Shown here: one piece after another, positions 27,296 through 35,040 of the stretch
Layout of the letters: every line of letters begins with the position of its first letter
How positions within the stretch are numbered: the first letter of the stretch is position 1
Source: Synechococcus sp. GreenBA-s
GTDB taxonomy: Bacteria > Cyanobacteriota > Cyanobacteriia > PCC-6307 > Cyanobiaceae
Length of the DNA stretch: 64,000 nt
Reading direction: 5' to 3'
Assembly: GCF_024345855.1 (NCBI RefSeq)
Contig: NZ_JAGQBX010000004.1
Location: 30,536 to 94,535, forward strand
The notes under the pieces: model-generated
Databases searched by the model: none
Told to the model about the DNA's origin: nothing
What the model saw: only the letters and a program-made list of their open reading frames with translations
Program-made: the position numbers and the translations under genes

Positions 27296-27763
27296 ATGGC
27301 CGACATCCCCCTCTGGCAGCGTCTGCTGGCCGTGCTGGCCTACCTGCTGCCCTGGAGCGACGGGCTGCCCTTCGGCCGCTCCCTGTTCGGGCTGTTCCCG
27401 GCGCTGCAGTGGCTCAGCCTGCCCGCCCTGCCGGTGGTGATGCTGCAGCAGATGGTGCCCTTCGGCGGCTTCCTGCTGTTCCTGGCCCTCTATCTGGCGG
27501 TGGTGCGCAACCAGAAGGTGCCCTACTACCTGCGCTTCAACGTGCTGCAGGCGATCCTGCTGGACATCGTGCTGGTGGTGATCTCCCTGGCCTTCAGCAT
27601 CCTGCTCAGCCCCCTGGGCGGCGGCTTCGCCGCCCGCACCCTCAGCAACACGGTGTTCCTGGGGGTGCTGGTGCTCGTGGCCTATGCCGTGGTGCAGTGC
27701 GTGCAGGGCAAGGAGGCGGACATCCCCAGCGTGTCCGACGCGGTGCGGATGCAGCTCTACTGA
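27296..27763 (+). CDS. Tic20-like membrane protein
   Basis: A 155-residue protein with four hydrophobic segments matching the Tic20/Ycf60 family, the bacterial relatives of a chloroplast inner-envelope import component. Typical features are the N-terminal RLLAVLAYLLPWSDGLPFG, VRNQKVPYYLRFNVLQAIL before membrane helix 3, and the polar C-terminal tail GKEADIPSVSDAVRMQLY. The function in cyanobacteria is not established. ATG 27296 follows a CTCCC stretch rather than a Shine-Dalgarno sequence. It lies 114 bases after aroE and upstream of rpsF; a -10-like TAAGGT in the following gap suggests rpsF has its own promoter. Confidence 0.85.
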   Translation: MADIPLWQRLLAVLAYLLPWSDGLPFGRSLFGLFPALQWLSLPALPVVMLQQMVPFGGFLLFLALYLAVVRNQKVPYYLRFNVLQAILLDIVLVVISLAFSILLSPLGGGFAARTLSNTVFLGVLVLVAYAVVQCVQGKEADIPSVSDAVRMQLY

Positions 27764-27782
27764 GGGGCTCCCCCCTGCGAGA

Positions 27783-27788
27783 TAAGGT
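27783..27788 (+). promoter_or_regulatory. Possible -10 (TAAGGT) of rpsF
   Basis: TAAGGT lies about 87 bases before the rpsF ATG, leaving a leader of roughly 80 bases. It fits the TAnnnT pattern but has no obvious -35 partner. Confidence 0.35.
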
Positions 27789-27874
27789 GGTGGATCCGTC
27801 GCTGGTGGGGCAAGCCCCAGGGCCACGCCGCCAGCCACCGTCCCCTTCGGCGCCCACGTCGGATCGCGCAAGCC

Positions 27875-28243
27875 ATGTCGCAGCCCTACTACGAAACGAT
27901 GTACATCCTTCGTCCGGACATCCCGGAGGAAGAGGTGGAAACCCATGTGACCAAGTACCGCGACCTCGTGACCGAGGCCGGTGCCGAGGTGCTGGACTGC
28001 CAGATGCGCGGCAAGCGCCGCCTGGCCTACCCCATCGCCAAGCACAAGGAAGGCATCTACGTGCAGCTGACCCACAACGGTGACGGTCAGCAGGTGGCCA
28101 GCCTGGAGCGCGCCATGCGCCTCAGCGAGGACGTGATCCGCTACCTCACCGTCAAGCAGGACGGCCCCCTGCCCGCTCCCCGCAGCGGCCCCGTGCCCAC
28201 CGCCACCAGCGACGCCGCGGCCCTGCAGACCACCGAGGCCTGA
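27875..28243 (+). CDS. rpsF: 30S ribosomal protein S6
   Basis: S6 binds 16S rRNA with S18 in the small-subunit platform. The 122-residue protein begins [20 protein letters not shown] and has the typical [20 protein letters not shown] and [18 protein letters not shown] segments. A C-terminal Pro/Ala-rich tail of about 25 residues extends beyond the core, as in other picocyanobacteria. Unlike many bacteria there is no rpsR or ssb immediately downstream. Inverted repeats in the 279-base gap after the stop may end the transcript. Confidence 0.97.
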   Translation: MSQPYYETMYILRPDIPEEEVETHVTKYRDLVTEAGAEVLDCQMRGKRRLAYPIAKHKEGIYVQLTHNGDGQQVASLERAMRLSEDVIRYLTVKQDGPLPAPRSGPVPTATSDAAALQTTEA

Positions 28244-28252
28244 GGCCCCGCC

Positions 28253-28319
28253 ATCACCGGCCAGACCGGTGATCCCTTCAACTCTGGCCCCTGCGATGGC
28301 TCGTGCCGTGGCGGGGGTC
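28253..28319 (+). terminator. Two stem-loops downstream of rpsF, possible terminator
   Basis: First, ATCACCGG (28253-28260) pairs perfectly with CCGGTGAT (28266-28273) around five bases. Second, GGCCCCTGC (28286-28294) can pair with GCGGGGGTC (28311-28319), allowing two G-U pairs, and is followed by TCTTTC. Neither has a long T-run, so the strength as a terminator is uncertain. The rest of the 28244-28522 gap holds a GC-rich imperfect repeat near 28360 and the TAGGCT element at 28402. Confidence 0.5.
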
Positions 28320-28401
28320 TTTCGCTGTGGCGGGACACCCAGCGACTGCCACACCGGCCCGGGCAGGTGCAGCCCGGGGGGCCGACACGGCGGAATCGGT
28401 C

Positions 28402-28407
28402 TAGGCT
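28402..28407 (+). promoter_or_regulatory. Possible -10 (TAGGCT) upstream of the coiled-coil protein gene
   Basis: TAGGCT in the gap before 28523. A 25-codon frame with ATG 28452 follows and stops just inside the next gene; I do not consider it coding. Confidence 0.3.
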
Positions 28408-28522
28408 GAGTCCCACCCGGTGACGCATCGCCCGCCCAGGCCCCCAAACGGATGGTCGATCCGCCAGCATCGCCATCCGAGCCAAGCCCGAAGGTCCTCC
28501 CGATCAGGCCCTGCAGACACCC

Positions 28523-29035
28523 TTGAGCAGCGACAGTCCCACTCCTGGAGAGCCCGCCGGCCGCACGACCAGCGACACCCCCGCCGCCGGCGAGGCCACT
28601 CCTGGTCGCGTGGTCGGTGGGCTGGAGCGGGCCGCCCTGGAGGCTGCGCGCCTTGAGTTGGAGGCCAGCCAGCGCCAGATCGCCGAGCTGGAGGAGCTGC
28701 TCAACGACCTGCCGACGATCTTCGAGCGCAAGTTCGGCGAGCGGATCGAACCGCTGATTGAGCGCCAGCGCCTGCTGCTCGATGAAAACCACGCCCTACA
28801 CGACCGGCTGAGCCGTCTGCTGCCCCAGGCGGGCGAAACCGGGGGCAGCCCGGCGGCCGTCGAGCCGCCGGAACCCACCGCCGCCGAGACGGACCCAGGC
28901 CCGGAACCCCTGGCCCAGACCCAGGCGCCGGAGGACCAGGGCCCCGGCCAGCCGAGCCTGCCGTCACTGCCCCAGCTGCGGCGCGGCCGCCCCACCACCA
29001 GCCGCCTGATGGGTCAGAACGGCCGGGTGGCCTGA
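28523..29035 (+). CDS. Conserved-looking coiled-coil protein of unknown function
   Basis: A 170-residue acidic cytoplasmic protein. Residues 30-95 form a long charged helix, LERAALEAARLELEASQRQI, then AELEELLNDLPTIFERKFGE and IERQRLLLDENHALHDRLSR, which reads as a coiled coil. The flanks are disordered: Ser/Thr/Pro/Gly at the N-terminus and Pro/Glu/Ala at the C-terminus, ending in a basic TSRLMGQNGRVA. The start is TTG 28523; no ATG in frame precedes it. Function is unknown; the layout could suit a scaffold or adaptor protein. It converges with argG across 20 bases containing a 14-base palindrome. Confidence 0.68.
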   Translation: MSSDSPTPGEPAGRTTSDTPAAGEATPGRVVGGLERAALEAARLELEASQRQIAELEELLNDLPTIFERKFGERIEPLIERQRLLLDENHALHDRLSRLLPQAGETGGSPAAVEPPEPTAAETDPGPEPLAQTQAPEDQGPGQPSLPSLPQLRRGRPTTSRLMGQNGRVA

Positions 29036-29049
29036 GGATCGGCCGATCC
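29036..29049. repeat. 14-base perfect palindrome between convergent genes
   Basis: GGATCGGCCGATCC occupies almost the whole gap between the coiled-coil protein gene and argG, starting at the last base of the stop codon TGA (29034-29036). It has no T-run. It may be a transcript end common to both genes or a protein site. Confidence 0.45.
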
Positions 29050-29055
29050 CGCTGA

Positions 29056-30261
29056 TCAGCCGCGCCGGGCGGCGGCCCAGAGGCGGGTGGGCAGGCCCCA
29101 CACGTAGATGAAGCCCTCGGCGGCGCGGTGGTCGAACTGATCGCCGGCGTCGTAGGTGGCCATGGTGGGCACGTAGAGGCTGTTGGTGGCGCTGCTGCGG
29201 CCCACCACAGTGGCGTTGCCCTTGTGCAGCCTGATCCGCACCGTGCCATTCACGGTCTGCTGGGTGCGCTCGATGAAGCCGTCGAGGGCCTCCTTGAGCG
29301 GGCCGTACCAGAGGCCCTGATACACCAGGTCGGCCCACTGCTGCTCCAGCTGGCGCTTGGTGCGCAGCACGTCCGCCGCCAGGGTGAGGCTCTCGAGCTC
29401 CTGGTGGGCCTTGATCAGCAGCAGCAGCCCCGGGGTTTCGTAGATCTCGCGGCTCTTGATGCCCACCACCCGGTTCTCGATCATGTCGAGCCGGCCGAAG
29501 CCGTGGCCGCCGGCCAGGCCATTGGCCTGCCGGATCAGGCTCACCGGATCGAGGCGCACGCCGTCGATGCTCACCGGGTTGCCGTTCTCGAAGCCGATCT
29601 CCACCACCTGGGGCTGATCGGGGGCGGCCTCCACACTCACGGTGAGGGCGTAGATCTCCTCGGGCGGCTCCACGTTGGGATCCTCCAGCGGACCGGCCTC
29701 GATCGAGCGGCCCAGCAGGTTGAGGTCGATCGAATAGGGCGACTTCTTGCTCACCGGCGACGGGATGCCGCAGCGCTCGCCGTAGGCGATCGTCTCCTCC
29801 CGGCTCATGCCCCACTCCCGGGCCGGGGTGAGCACCTTCAGGTCGGGAGCCAGGGCGCCGATGGCCACATCGAAGCGCACCTGGTCGTTGCCCTTGCCCG
29901 TGCAGCCATGGGCCACGGCGTCGGCGCCCACCTCGCGGGCGATCTCCACCAGGCGACGGGCGATCAGGGGCCGGGCCAGGGCGGTGGAGAGGGGATAGCG
30001 GCCCTCGTAGAGGGCGTTGGCGCGGATCGCCGGGAAGGCGAATTCGGTGATGAAGGGCTCGATCAGGTCGCCCACGATCGACTGGCTGGCGCCGGAATCG
30101 AGGGCCTTCTGGCGGATCGGCTCCAGCTCGTCGCCCTGGCCCAGGTCGGCGGCGAAGGTGATCACCTCCTCCACGCCCCACTCGTTCATCAGGTAGGGGA
30201 TGCAGACGCTGGTGTCCACGCCGCCGGAATACGCCAGCACCGCCTTCTTGGCCCGACCCAT
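29056..30261 (-). CDS. argG: Argininosuccinate synthase
   Basis: ArgG condenses citrulline and aspartate using ATP, the penultimate step of arginine synthesis. The 401-residue protein has the N-type ATP pyrophosphatase P-loop [17 protein letters not shown], then [55 protein letters not shown] and [23 protein letters not shown] 30261 starts the conserved [14 protein letters not shown]; the frame is open upstream but that sequence is not ArgG-like. It is preceded on the same strand by a small membrane protein at 17 bases, so the two may be co-transcribed. Confidence 0.97.
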   Translation of the reverse strand: MGRAKKAVLAYSGGVDTSVCIPYLMNEWGVEEVITFAADLGQGDELEPIRQKALDSGASQSIVGDLIEPFITEFAFPAIRANALYEGRYPLSTALARPLIARRLVEIAREVGADAVAHGCTGKGNDQVRFDVAIGALAPDLKVLTPAREWGMSREETIAYGERCGIPSPVSKKSPYSIDLNLLGRSIEAGPLEDPNVEPPEEIYALTVSVEAAPDQPQVVEIGFENGNPVSIDGVRLDPVSLIRQANGLAGGHGFGRLDMIENRVVGIKSREIYETPGLLLLIKAHQELESLTLAADVLRTKRQLEQQWADLVYQGLWYGPLKEALDGFIERTQQTVNGTVRIRLHKGNATVVGRSSATNSLYVPTMATYDAGDQFDHRAAEGFIYVWGLPTRLWAAARRG

Positions 30262-30278
30262 CAACGCTCTCCGTGTGC

Positions 30279-30536
30279 TCAGTCGGACGATTCTCCCCTG
30301 CCGGGGTCGCCCAGGGGCGCACCGGCGCCGGTCGGCGGGGGCGCCAGCAGACCCCGCACGAGCGCCAGGGCCATCAGGGCCGGGGGCACCAGCACCAGCA
30401 CCAGGGCCAGCTCGGGGTTGACCGCCAGGCCATTGGGCCAGAGCAGCCCGGCCCAGCGCAGCAGGGCACTCAGCCCCAGGGCGAAGCCCCAGACCCAGGC
30501 GAGCTGCACGAGCTTGGCGGTGATCGCAGGGGTCAA
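30279..30536 (-). CDS. Small two-helix membrane protein (DUF3007-like)
   Basis: An 85-residue protein with two hydrophobic helices ([20 protein letters not shown] and [20 protein letters not shown]) joined by a short [13 protein letters not shown] loop, and a Pro/Gly/Ala-rich tail. This matches my memory of the cyanobacterial DUF3007 family, of unknown function, often beside argG in picocyanobacteria. There is no ATG near the expected start; TTG at 30536 is chosen because the family begins close to [11 protein letters not shown]. The stop lies 17 bases before argG. Confidence 0.68.
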   Translation of the reverse strand: MTPAITAKLVQLAWVWGFALGLSALLRWAGLLWPNGLAVNPELALVLVLVPPALMALALVRGLLAPPPTGAGAPLGDPGRGESSD

Positions 30537-30560
30537 GGGGGGGGTTGGCCACAGGTCCGT

Positions 30561-30566
30561 TACAAT
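30561..30566 (+). promoter_or_regulatory. Possible -10 (TACAAT) of the DUF3134 gene
   Basis: TACAAT lies 27 bases before the ATG at 30593 and is the closest match to a consensus -10 that I noticed in the window. No properly spaced -35 is visible upstream. Confidence 0.5.
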
Positions 30567-30592
30567 GGCTGATTGGCGGAGATTCCACATCC

Positions 30593-30877
30593 ATGGGCAG
30601 TCCCAGCACGAGCCTCAGCCAGAGCCTGAGTCAGCTGGACGGGATCAACCCGTCGCTGACCCGCTACGGCCGCAACGAGCCCGCTCCGGTGCTGCCGCTG
30701 CGTGAGGAGCCCGATCTGCTCAGCTGGCTGGAGACCAGCGGCCGCCTGGTGGCCGACGAGGAGACCGCCAGCCCGGATGTGAGCACCGTGGAGGAGGAGG
30801 AACTCTCGGCGCTGATGGGCGAGAAGGAGGACTACAACGCCGCCGACGAGCAGACCGAAGAGGACTGGGAAGACTGA
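30593..30877 (+). CDS. DUF3134 family protein
   Basis: A 94-residue acidic protein. The sequence [20 protein letters not shown] followed by [16 protein letters not shown] is the recognisable core of the cyanobacterial DUF3134 family; the C-terminal third is nearly all Asp/Glu ([20 protein letters not shown]). Function is unknown. No membrane segment or signal is present. It has its own -10-like TACAAT and stands alone between the divergent small membrane protein gene and mraY, which lies 167 bases downstream. Confidence 0.82.
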   Translation: MGSPSTSLSQSLSQLDGINPSLTRYGRNEPAPVLPLREEPDLLSWLETSGRLVADEETASPDVSTVEEEELSALMGEKEDYNAADEQTEEDWED

Positions 30878-30937
30878 GGCCCTGCAGGTCCCCGCACGGC
30901 TGGCCGCCCAATCGGTTGCCGGCCTGATCGGCTGATC

Positions 30938-30943
30938 TAGGGT
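30938..30943 (+). promoter_or_regulatory. Possible -10 (TAGGGT) upstream of mraY
   Basis: TAGGGT lies about 100 bases before the proposed mraY start, in a gap of 167 bases that is otherwise very GC-rich and shows nothing else I can identify. Confidence 0.3.
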
Positions 30944-31044
30944 CCGGCCCGGCACGGGCATCGCGCTCGCCCGCACCGCGCTCACCCGCTTCGCGCGGCC
31001 AGGGCGCGGCCCGCTCGCCCTTCGCCCGCCACCGCAGCCGCCCC

Positions 31045-32190
31045 TTGGCCTCCCCGACCTCGCCCTCCGGGGCCCCCAGCCGCCCCGCCGGGCCGATCAC
31101 CCGGCTGCTGGCTTCCCTGCCCGGCAACAGTCGCCCTCTGGCCCTGCTGCTGGGCCTTGTGCTGCTGGGGCTGGCCCTCGCCGGCGACTGGCTGGCCCGG
31201 GCCCCCCAGCTGAGCCTGCCGCTGCTGGTGGCGGCCCTGGTGAGCGCGGGCCTCGGCGCCTGGGGCGTGCCGCGGCTGCGGGCCCTCAAGCTGGGCCAGG
31301 TGATCCGCCAGGAGGGCCCCCAGGCGCACCTGAGCAAGGCGGGCACACCCACGATGGGCGGCCTGCTGGCGGTGCCGGTGGGGGTGATCGTGGGGGGGCT
31401 GGTGGCCCCGGGCGATCCGCGGCTGCTGGCGGTGGCCGGCCTCACCCTGGCCGCGATGGCCATCGGCGCCGTCGACGACTGGCAGAGCCTGACCAAACGC
31501 CACAACACGGGTCTCAGCCCCCGCGGCAAGCTGCTGCTGCAGGCCCTCGCCGCCGCCGCCTTCCTGGGCTGGGCCTGGCAGGGCCAGTGGCTGGGCGGCG
31601 CCGATCCCGGCGACATCGCCCTGCCCCTGGGCTGGGTGCTGCCCCTGGGGCTGCTGATCTGGCCCCTGGGGCTGTTCGTGGTGCTGGCGGAGAGCAACGC
31701 CACCAACCTCACCGACGGCCTCGACGGCCTGGCGGCCGGCTGCGGCGCCACGGTGTTCAGCGGCCTGGGCCTGCAGCTGATGCTGCGGGGCAACGAGGGC
31801 GACCCCGCCCTGGCGGGGTTCTGCGCGGCCATGGCCGGCACCTGGCTGGGCTTCCTGCTCTGGAACCGCCACCCGGCGCGGATGTTCATGGGCGACACGG
31901 GCTCGCTGGCCATGGGCGCCGCCCTGGCGGCGGTGAGCCTGCTGAGCAACAGCCTCTGGCCGCTGCTGGTGATGGGCGGGGTGTTCCTGGCCGAATCGCT
32001 GTCGGTGATCGTGCAGGTGTGGGTGTTCAAGGCCACCAAGGGCCCCGATGGCGTGGGCCGGCGGGTGCTGCGCATGGCGCCGCTGCACCACCACTTCGAG
32101 CTGGGGGGCGCCAGCGAGCAGCAGGTGGTGGTGGGCTTCTGGGGCGCGAGCTTGCTACTGGTACTGGTGGGTCTGGTGCTGCTGCCCTGA
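31045..32190 (+). CDS. mraY: Phospho-N-acetylmuramoyl-pentapeptide transferase MraY
   Basis: MraY transfers phospho-MurNAc-pentapeptide from UDP to undecaprenyl phosphate, making lipid I for peptidoglycan. The 381-residue polytopic membrane protein shows the family signatures: [13 protein letters not shown], the catalytic Asp pair in [57 protein letters not shown], and the C-terminal [20 protein letters not shown] with the HHH motif. The first in-frame ATG is deep inside the conserved part, so a TTG at 31045 is the likely start. No other mur or mra genes adjoin it, consistent with the scattered cell-wall genes of cyanobacteria. Confidence 0.95.
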   Translation: MASPTSPSGAPSRPAGPITRLLASLPGNSRPLALLLGLVLLGLALAGDWLARAPQLSLPLLVAALVSAGLGAWGVPRLRALKLGQVIRQEGPQAHLSKAGTPTMGGLLAVPVGVIVGGLVAPGDPRLLAVAGLTLAAMAIGAVDDWQSLTKRHNTGLSPRGKLLLQALAAAAFLGWAWQGQWLGGADPGDIALPLGWVLPLGLLIWPLGLFVVLAESNATNLTDGLDGLAAGCGATVFSGLGLQLMLRGNEGDPALAGFCAAMAGTWLGFLLWNRHPARMFMGDTGSLAMGAALAAVSLLSNSLWPLLVMGGVFLAESLSVIVQVWVFKATKGPDGVGRRVLRMAPLHHHFELGGASEQQVVVGFWGASLLLVLVGLVLLP

Positions 32191-32233
32191 CCCGGCGCCC
32201 GCCAGCGGGTGCCCCTGTCCTCGCCCCTCTGCC

Positions 32234-32470
32234 ATGGCCTACTTCACCTGGAAGGAAACCGGCCTGACGGCCGACTGCGCCAGCCTCGAGGCGATGGCGG
32301 CCCGCCTCGAGGAGGCGGCGGCGCTGATGCGGCGCATGGCCAGCGAGGGCTTCGTGCTGGAGCGCCACAGCGACGGCCAGCACATCACCCATGGCGATGC
32401 CGCCCTGTTCGAGGCCTACGGCTTCATCGACGAGGAGTCGCCGGAGCGCCAGCTCGACCTGATCGCGTGA
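32234..32470 (+). CDS. Small conserved-looking cyanobacterial protein of unknown function
   Basis: A 78-residue soluble protein. It starts MAYFTWKETGLTADCASLEA, continues with a helix (MAARLEEAAALMRRMASEGF), and ends with a beta-like LERHSDGQHITHGDAALFEA stretch and YGFIDEESPERQLDLIA. I recall near-identical short proteins in picocyanobacteria but no function. ATG 32234 sits 43 bases after mraY, so the two could share a transcript. There is no signal peptide or membrane segment. Confidence 0.75.
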   Translation: MAYFTWKETGLTADCASLEAMAARLEEAAALMRRMASEGFVLERHSDGQHITHGDAALFEAYGFIDEESPERQLDLIA

Positions 32471-32477
32471 GGGGCCA

Positions 32478-32648
32478 TCAGCCGGGGCGCCGCACGTAGC
32501 CCAGCACCCACACCACGATGAAGGCCAGCGAGGAGATCCCCAGGTAGATCAGGGCCCAGCGCTGCAGATCGTCGATGCTCCAGCCGTTGAGCAGGCCGTT
32601 GGCGGCATCGCCTGCCGTCGCATAGGCCAGCAGTGCGGGGGTCGGCAC
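32478..32648 (-). CDS. Very small single-helix membrane protein
   Basis: About 56 residues from GTG 32648: a polar N-terminus (VPTPALLAYATAGDAANGLL) and one membrane helix (WALIYLGISSLAFIVVWVLG) ending in YVRRPG. The basic end after the helix suggests a cytoplasmic C-terminus. Resembles the many short membrane proteins of picocyanobacteria, some of which attach to photosystems or NDH-1, but I do not recognise a family. A longer version from ATG 32699 would run over the purT start on the other strand and is less likely. It converges with the preceding small gene, 7 bases apart. Confidence 0.55.
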   Translation of the reverse strand: MPTPALLAYATAGDAANGLLNGWSIDDLQRWALIYLGISSLAFIVVWVLGYVRRPG

Positions 32649-32697
32649 GGAGTTCGACGCGGCAGAGTCTGTTGAGTATCTCGCCCCCGCAGCGGCC

Positions 32698-33888
32698 ATG
32701 GCCAGCCGACCGTTTCCCCGCACCCTGATGCTGCTGGGCAGCGGCGAACTGGGCAAGGAGGTGGCGATCGCCGCCCAGCGCCTGGGCTGCCGCGTGATCG
32801 CCGTGGATCGCTACGCCGGCGCCCCGGCCATGCAGGTGGCCGACACGGCCGAGGTGATCGCCATGACCGACCCCGAGGCCCTCAAGGCCGTGGTGCGGCG
32901 CCACCGGCCCGATGTGCTGATCCCGGAGATCGAGGCGCTGGCGGTGGATGCCCTGGCGGAGCTGGAGGCGGAGGGCATCACCGTGATCCCCACCGCCCGC
33001 GCCACGGCGGTGACGATGAACCGCGACCGCATCCGCGACCTGGCCGCCGGCGAGCTGGGCCTGCGCACGGCCCGCTTCGCCTACGCCGAGAGCGCCGAAC
33101 AGCTGGCGGCGGCCGCCGCGCCCCTGGGCTGGCCCGTGGTGGTGAAACCGGTGATGAGCTCCTCGGGCAAGGGCCAGAGCGTGGTGGAGGGCCCCGAGGG
33201 GATCACGGCGGCCTGGGAGGCGGCAATGGCCGGCGCCCGCGGCAGCGGCGCGCGCGTGATCGTGGAGGAGTTCCTGCGCTTCGAGCAGGAGATCACCCTG
33301 CTCACCGTGAAGCCGTGGCAGGGCCCCACCCTCTTCTGCCCGCCGATCGGCCACCTGCAGGAGCGCGGCGACTACCAGACCAGCTGGCAGCCGGCCCACC
33401 TGGACTGGGACCAGCTGGCCGCGGCCCAGTCCATGGCCCGGGCCGTGACCGACAACCTGGGCGGCGCGGGGCTGTTCGGGGTGGAGTTCTTCGTGTGCGC
33501 CACCCCGGACGGTGGCAGCGAGGTGGTGTTCTCGGAGCTGTCGCCGCGGCCCCACGACACCGGCCTGGTGACCCTGGCCGGCCAGAACCTGAGCGAGTTC
33601 GAGCTGCACCTGCGGGCGGTGCTGGGCCTGCCGATCCCGGAGATCCGCTCCACCGGCCCCGCCGCCAGCCGCGTGATCCTGGCGGAGGACACCCTGGAGA
33701 GCGTGGCCTACACGGGCCTGGAGCAGGCCCTCGCCGAAACCGACGTGCAGGTGCTGCTGTTCGGCAAGCCCGAGGCGCGGCCGCAGCGGCGCATGGGCGT
33801 GGCCCTGGCCAGCGGCTCCGACCTGGAGGAGGCCCGCGCCAGGGCCGACCGCGCCGCCGGGCAGGTGCGGGTGGTGGCGGGTCCCTGA
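32698..33888 (+). CDS. purT: Formate-dependent phosphoribosylglycinamide formyltransferase PurT
   Basis: PurT formylates GAR using formate and ATP, the folate-independent version of the third purine step. The 396-residue ATP-grasp enzyme shows LMLLGSGELGKEVAIAAQRL, ADTAEVIAMTDPEALKAVV, PTARATAVTMNRDRIRDLAA, the Lys/Ser-rich ATP loop VVVKPVMSSSGKGQSVV, GVEFFVCATPDGGSEVVFSE, and SPRPHDTGLVTLAGQNLSEF. ATG 32698 begins the conserved start. It is expressed away from the small membrane gene. PurU at 19963-20835 can supply its formate. Confidence 0.97.
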   Translation: MASRPFPRTLMLLGSGELGKEVAIAAQRLGCRVIAVDRYAGAPAMQVADTAEVIAMTDPEALKAVVRRHRPDVLIPEIEALAVDALAELEAEGITVIPTARATAVTMNRDRIRDLAAGELGLRTARFAYAESAEQLAAAAAPLGWPVVVKPVMSSSGKGQSVVEGPEGITAAWEAAMAGARGSGARVIVEEFLRFEQEITLLTVKPWQGPTLFCPPIGHLQERGDYQTSWQPAHLDWDQLAAAQSMARAVTDNLGGAGLFGVEFFVCATPDGGSEVVFSELSPRPHDTGLVTLAGQNLSEFELHLRAVLGLPIPEIRSTGPAASRVILAEDTLESVAYTGLEQALAETDVQVLLFGKPEARPQRRMGVALASGSDLEEARARADRAAGQVRVVAGP

Positions 33889-33926
33889 ACCGGCGGACGC
33901 CCCTGGCCGCGGCCAATCACGGGCTT

Positions 33927-33932
33927 TAAGGT
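33927..33932 (+). promoter_or_regulatory. Possible -10 (TAAGGT) of the LCP gene
   Basis: TAAGGT lies 19 bases before ATG 33952, giving a leader of about 13 bases. It is the same hexamer as upstream of rpsF. Confidence 0.35.
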
Positions 33933-33951
33933 GCGGCGATCGCAAGTAGCC

Positions 33952-35040
33952 ATGGCCCAGGCCGCCCCCCGTCGCGACAGTGAGCGCCCCCGCCGAGGCA
34001 GGGCCCGGCGGGAGGATGCACGGCGGGTGGATGGACGGCGGGACGACGGACGGCGCCCGGCGGCAGCACGGGCCGAGGCGGAGCCCGCCACGGTGACGCC
34101 CCTGGACGGCCGCCGCAAGCGCCGGCAGGATCCCCGCCAGCGCGGCGGCAAGGCGGCCCCCGGACTGCTGCGCCGCGGCCTCTCCAGCCTGCCGGTGTTC
34201 GTGGCGGGCCTGGGGCTGGGCTACGGCCTCAGCGGCCCGCTGCCCCATCTGGCCAGCGCCGCCCTGGCCGCCCTGCCCCACCCCGGCAGTTCGCTCACCG
34301 ACCTGGTGTCACCGGCGGGCATGGGCAACCGCCGCATCGTGGTGCTGGGCAGCGACCAGGTGGCCAGCAACACCGACGTGATGATGACGGTGCAGCTCCA
34401 GCAGGGCCGCACCGTGCTCACCCAGGTGCCGCGCGACACCTTCATCGACTCGCCCCGGTATGGGGTGATCAAGGCCAATGCCCTCTACGCCAGCGGCGGG
34501 CCGGAGCTGGTGAAGCAGGAGCTGAGCAAGCTGCTGGGGGCACCGGTGGACCGCTACCTGCTGGTGAACCTGCAGGCGGTGCAGCGCCTGGCCGACGCCC
34601 TCGGCGGCGTGGAGGTGGACGTGCCCAAGCGCCTCTACTACGTGGACAACAGCCAGGGCCTTTACATCGACCTCTACCCCGGCCGCCAGTTGCTCAAGGG
34701 CGAGGAGCTGGAGGGCTTCCTGCGCTTCCGGCACGACGAGCTGGGTGACATCGGCCGCATGGAGCGCCAGAAGCTGGTGCTCGCCGAGGTGTTCCGCAAG
34801 CTGGCCAGTCCCGCCACCGTGACCCGCCTGCCCGAGCTGCTGCGCATCGCCGGCAGCGACATCCGCACCGACCTCTCACCGGTGGATCTGGGCACCCTGA
34901 TGACGGCCATGGCCACCACCAAGCTCTCCTCCAGCCGGCTGCCCGGCACCCCCTACTGGCACGAGGACATCAGCTACTGGATGCCGGACGCCAATCCCGA
35001 CAGCGCCTACTACCGCAGCCACGAGCAGCCCCTGCCCTAG
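33952..35040 (+). CDS. LytR-CpsA-Psr (LCP) family protein
   Basis: LCP enzymes attach glycopolymers to peptidoglycan from lipid-linked precursors. The 362-residue protein has a strongly basic, Arg-rich cytoplasmic N-terminus (about 70 residues), one signal-anchor helix (LPVFVAGLGLGYGLSGPLPH) and an extracytoplasmic LCP domain: IVVLGSDQVASNTDVMMTVQ, VPRDTFIDSPRYG, ALGGVEVDVPKRLYY, and the arginine-rich active-site run GFLRFRHDELGDIGRMERQK. In cyanobacteria these may link S-layer or capsule glycans. ATG 33952 is preferred over GTG 33931. The stop codon TAG shares the palindrome CTAG with the stop of the convergent sucrose-phosphate synthase gene, so the genes overlap by 4 bases. Confidence 0.9.
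   Translation: MAQAAPRRDSERPRRGRARREDARRVDGRRDDGRRPAAARAEAEPATVTPLDGRRKRRQDPRQRGGKAAPGLLRRGLSSLPVFVAGLGLGYGLSGPLPHLASAALAALPHPGSSLTDLVSPAGMGNRRIVVLGSDQVASNTDVMMTVQLQQGRTVLTQVPRDTFIDSPRYGVIKANALYASGGPELVKQELSKLLGAPVDRYLLVNLQAVQRLADALGGVEVDVPKRLYYVDNSQGLYIDLYPGRQLLKGEELEGFLRFRHDELGDIGRMERQKLVLAEVFRKLASPATVTRLPELLRIAGSDIRTDLSPVDLGTLMTAMATTKLSSSRLPGTPYWHEDISYWMPDANPDSAYYRSHEQPLP

Noticed and set aside
28452..28526. 25-codon frame upstream of the coiled-coil protein gene
   Set aside because: No ribosome-binding site and no recognisable peptide; it stops just inside the next start. A leader peptide cannot be excluded but is not supported.
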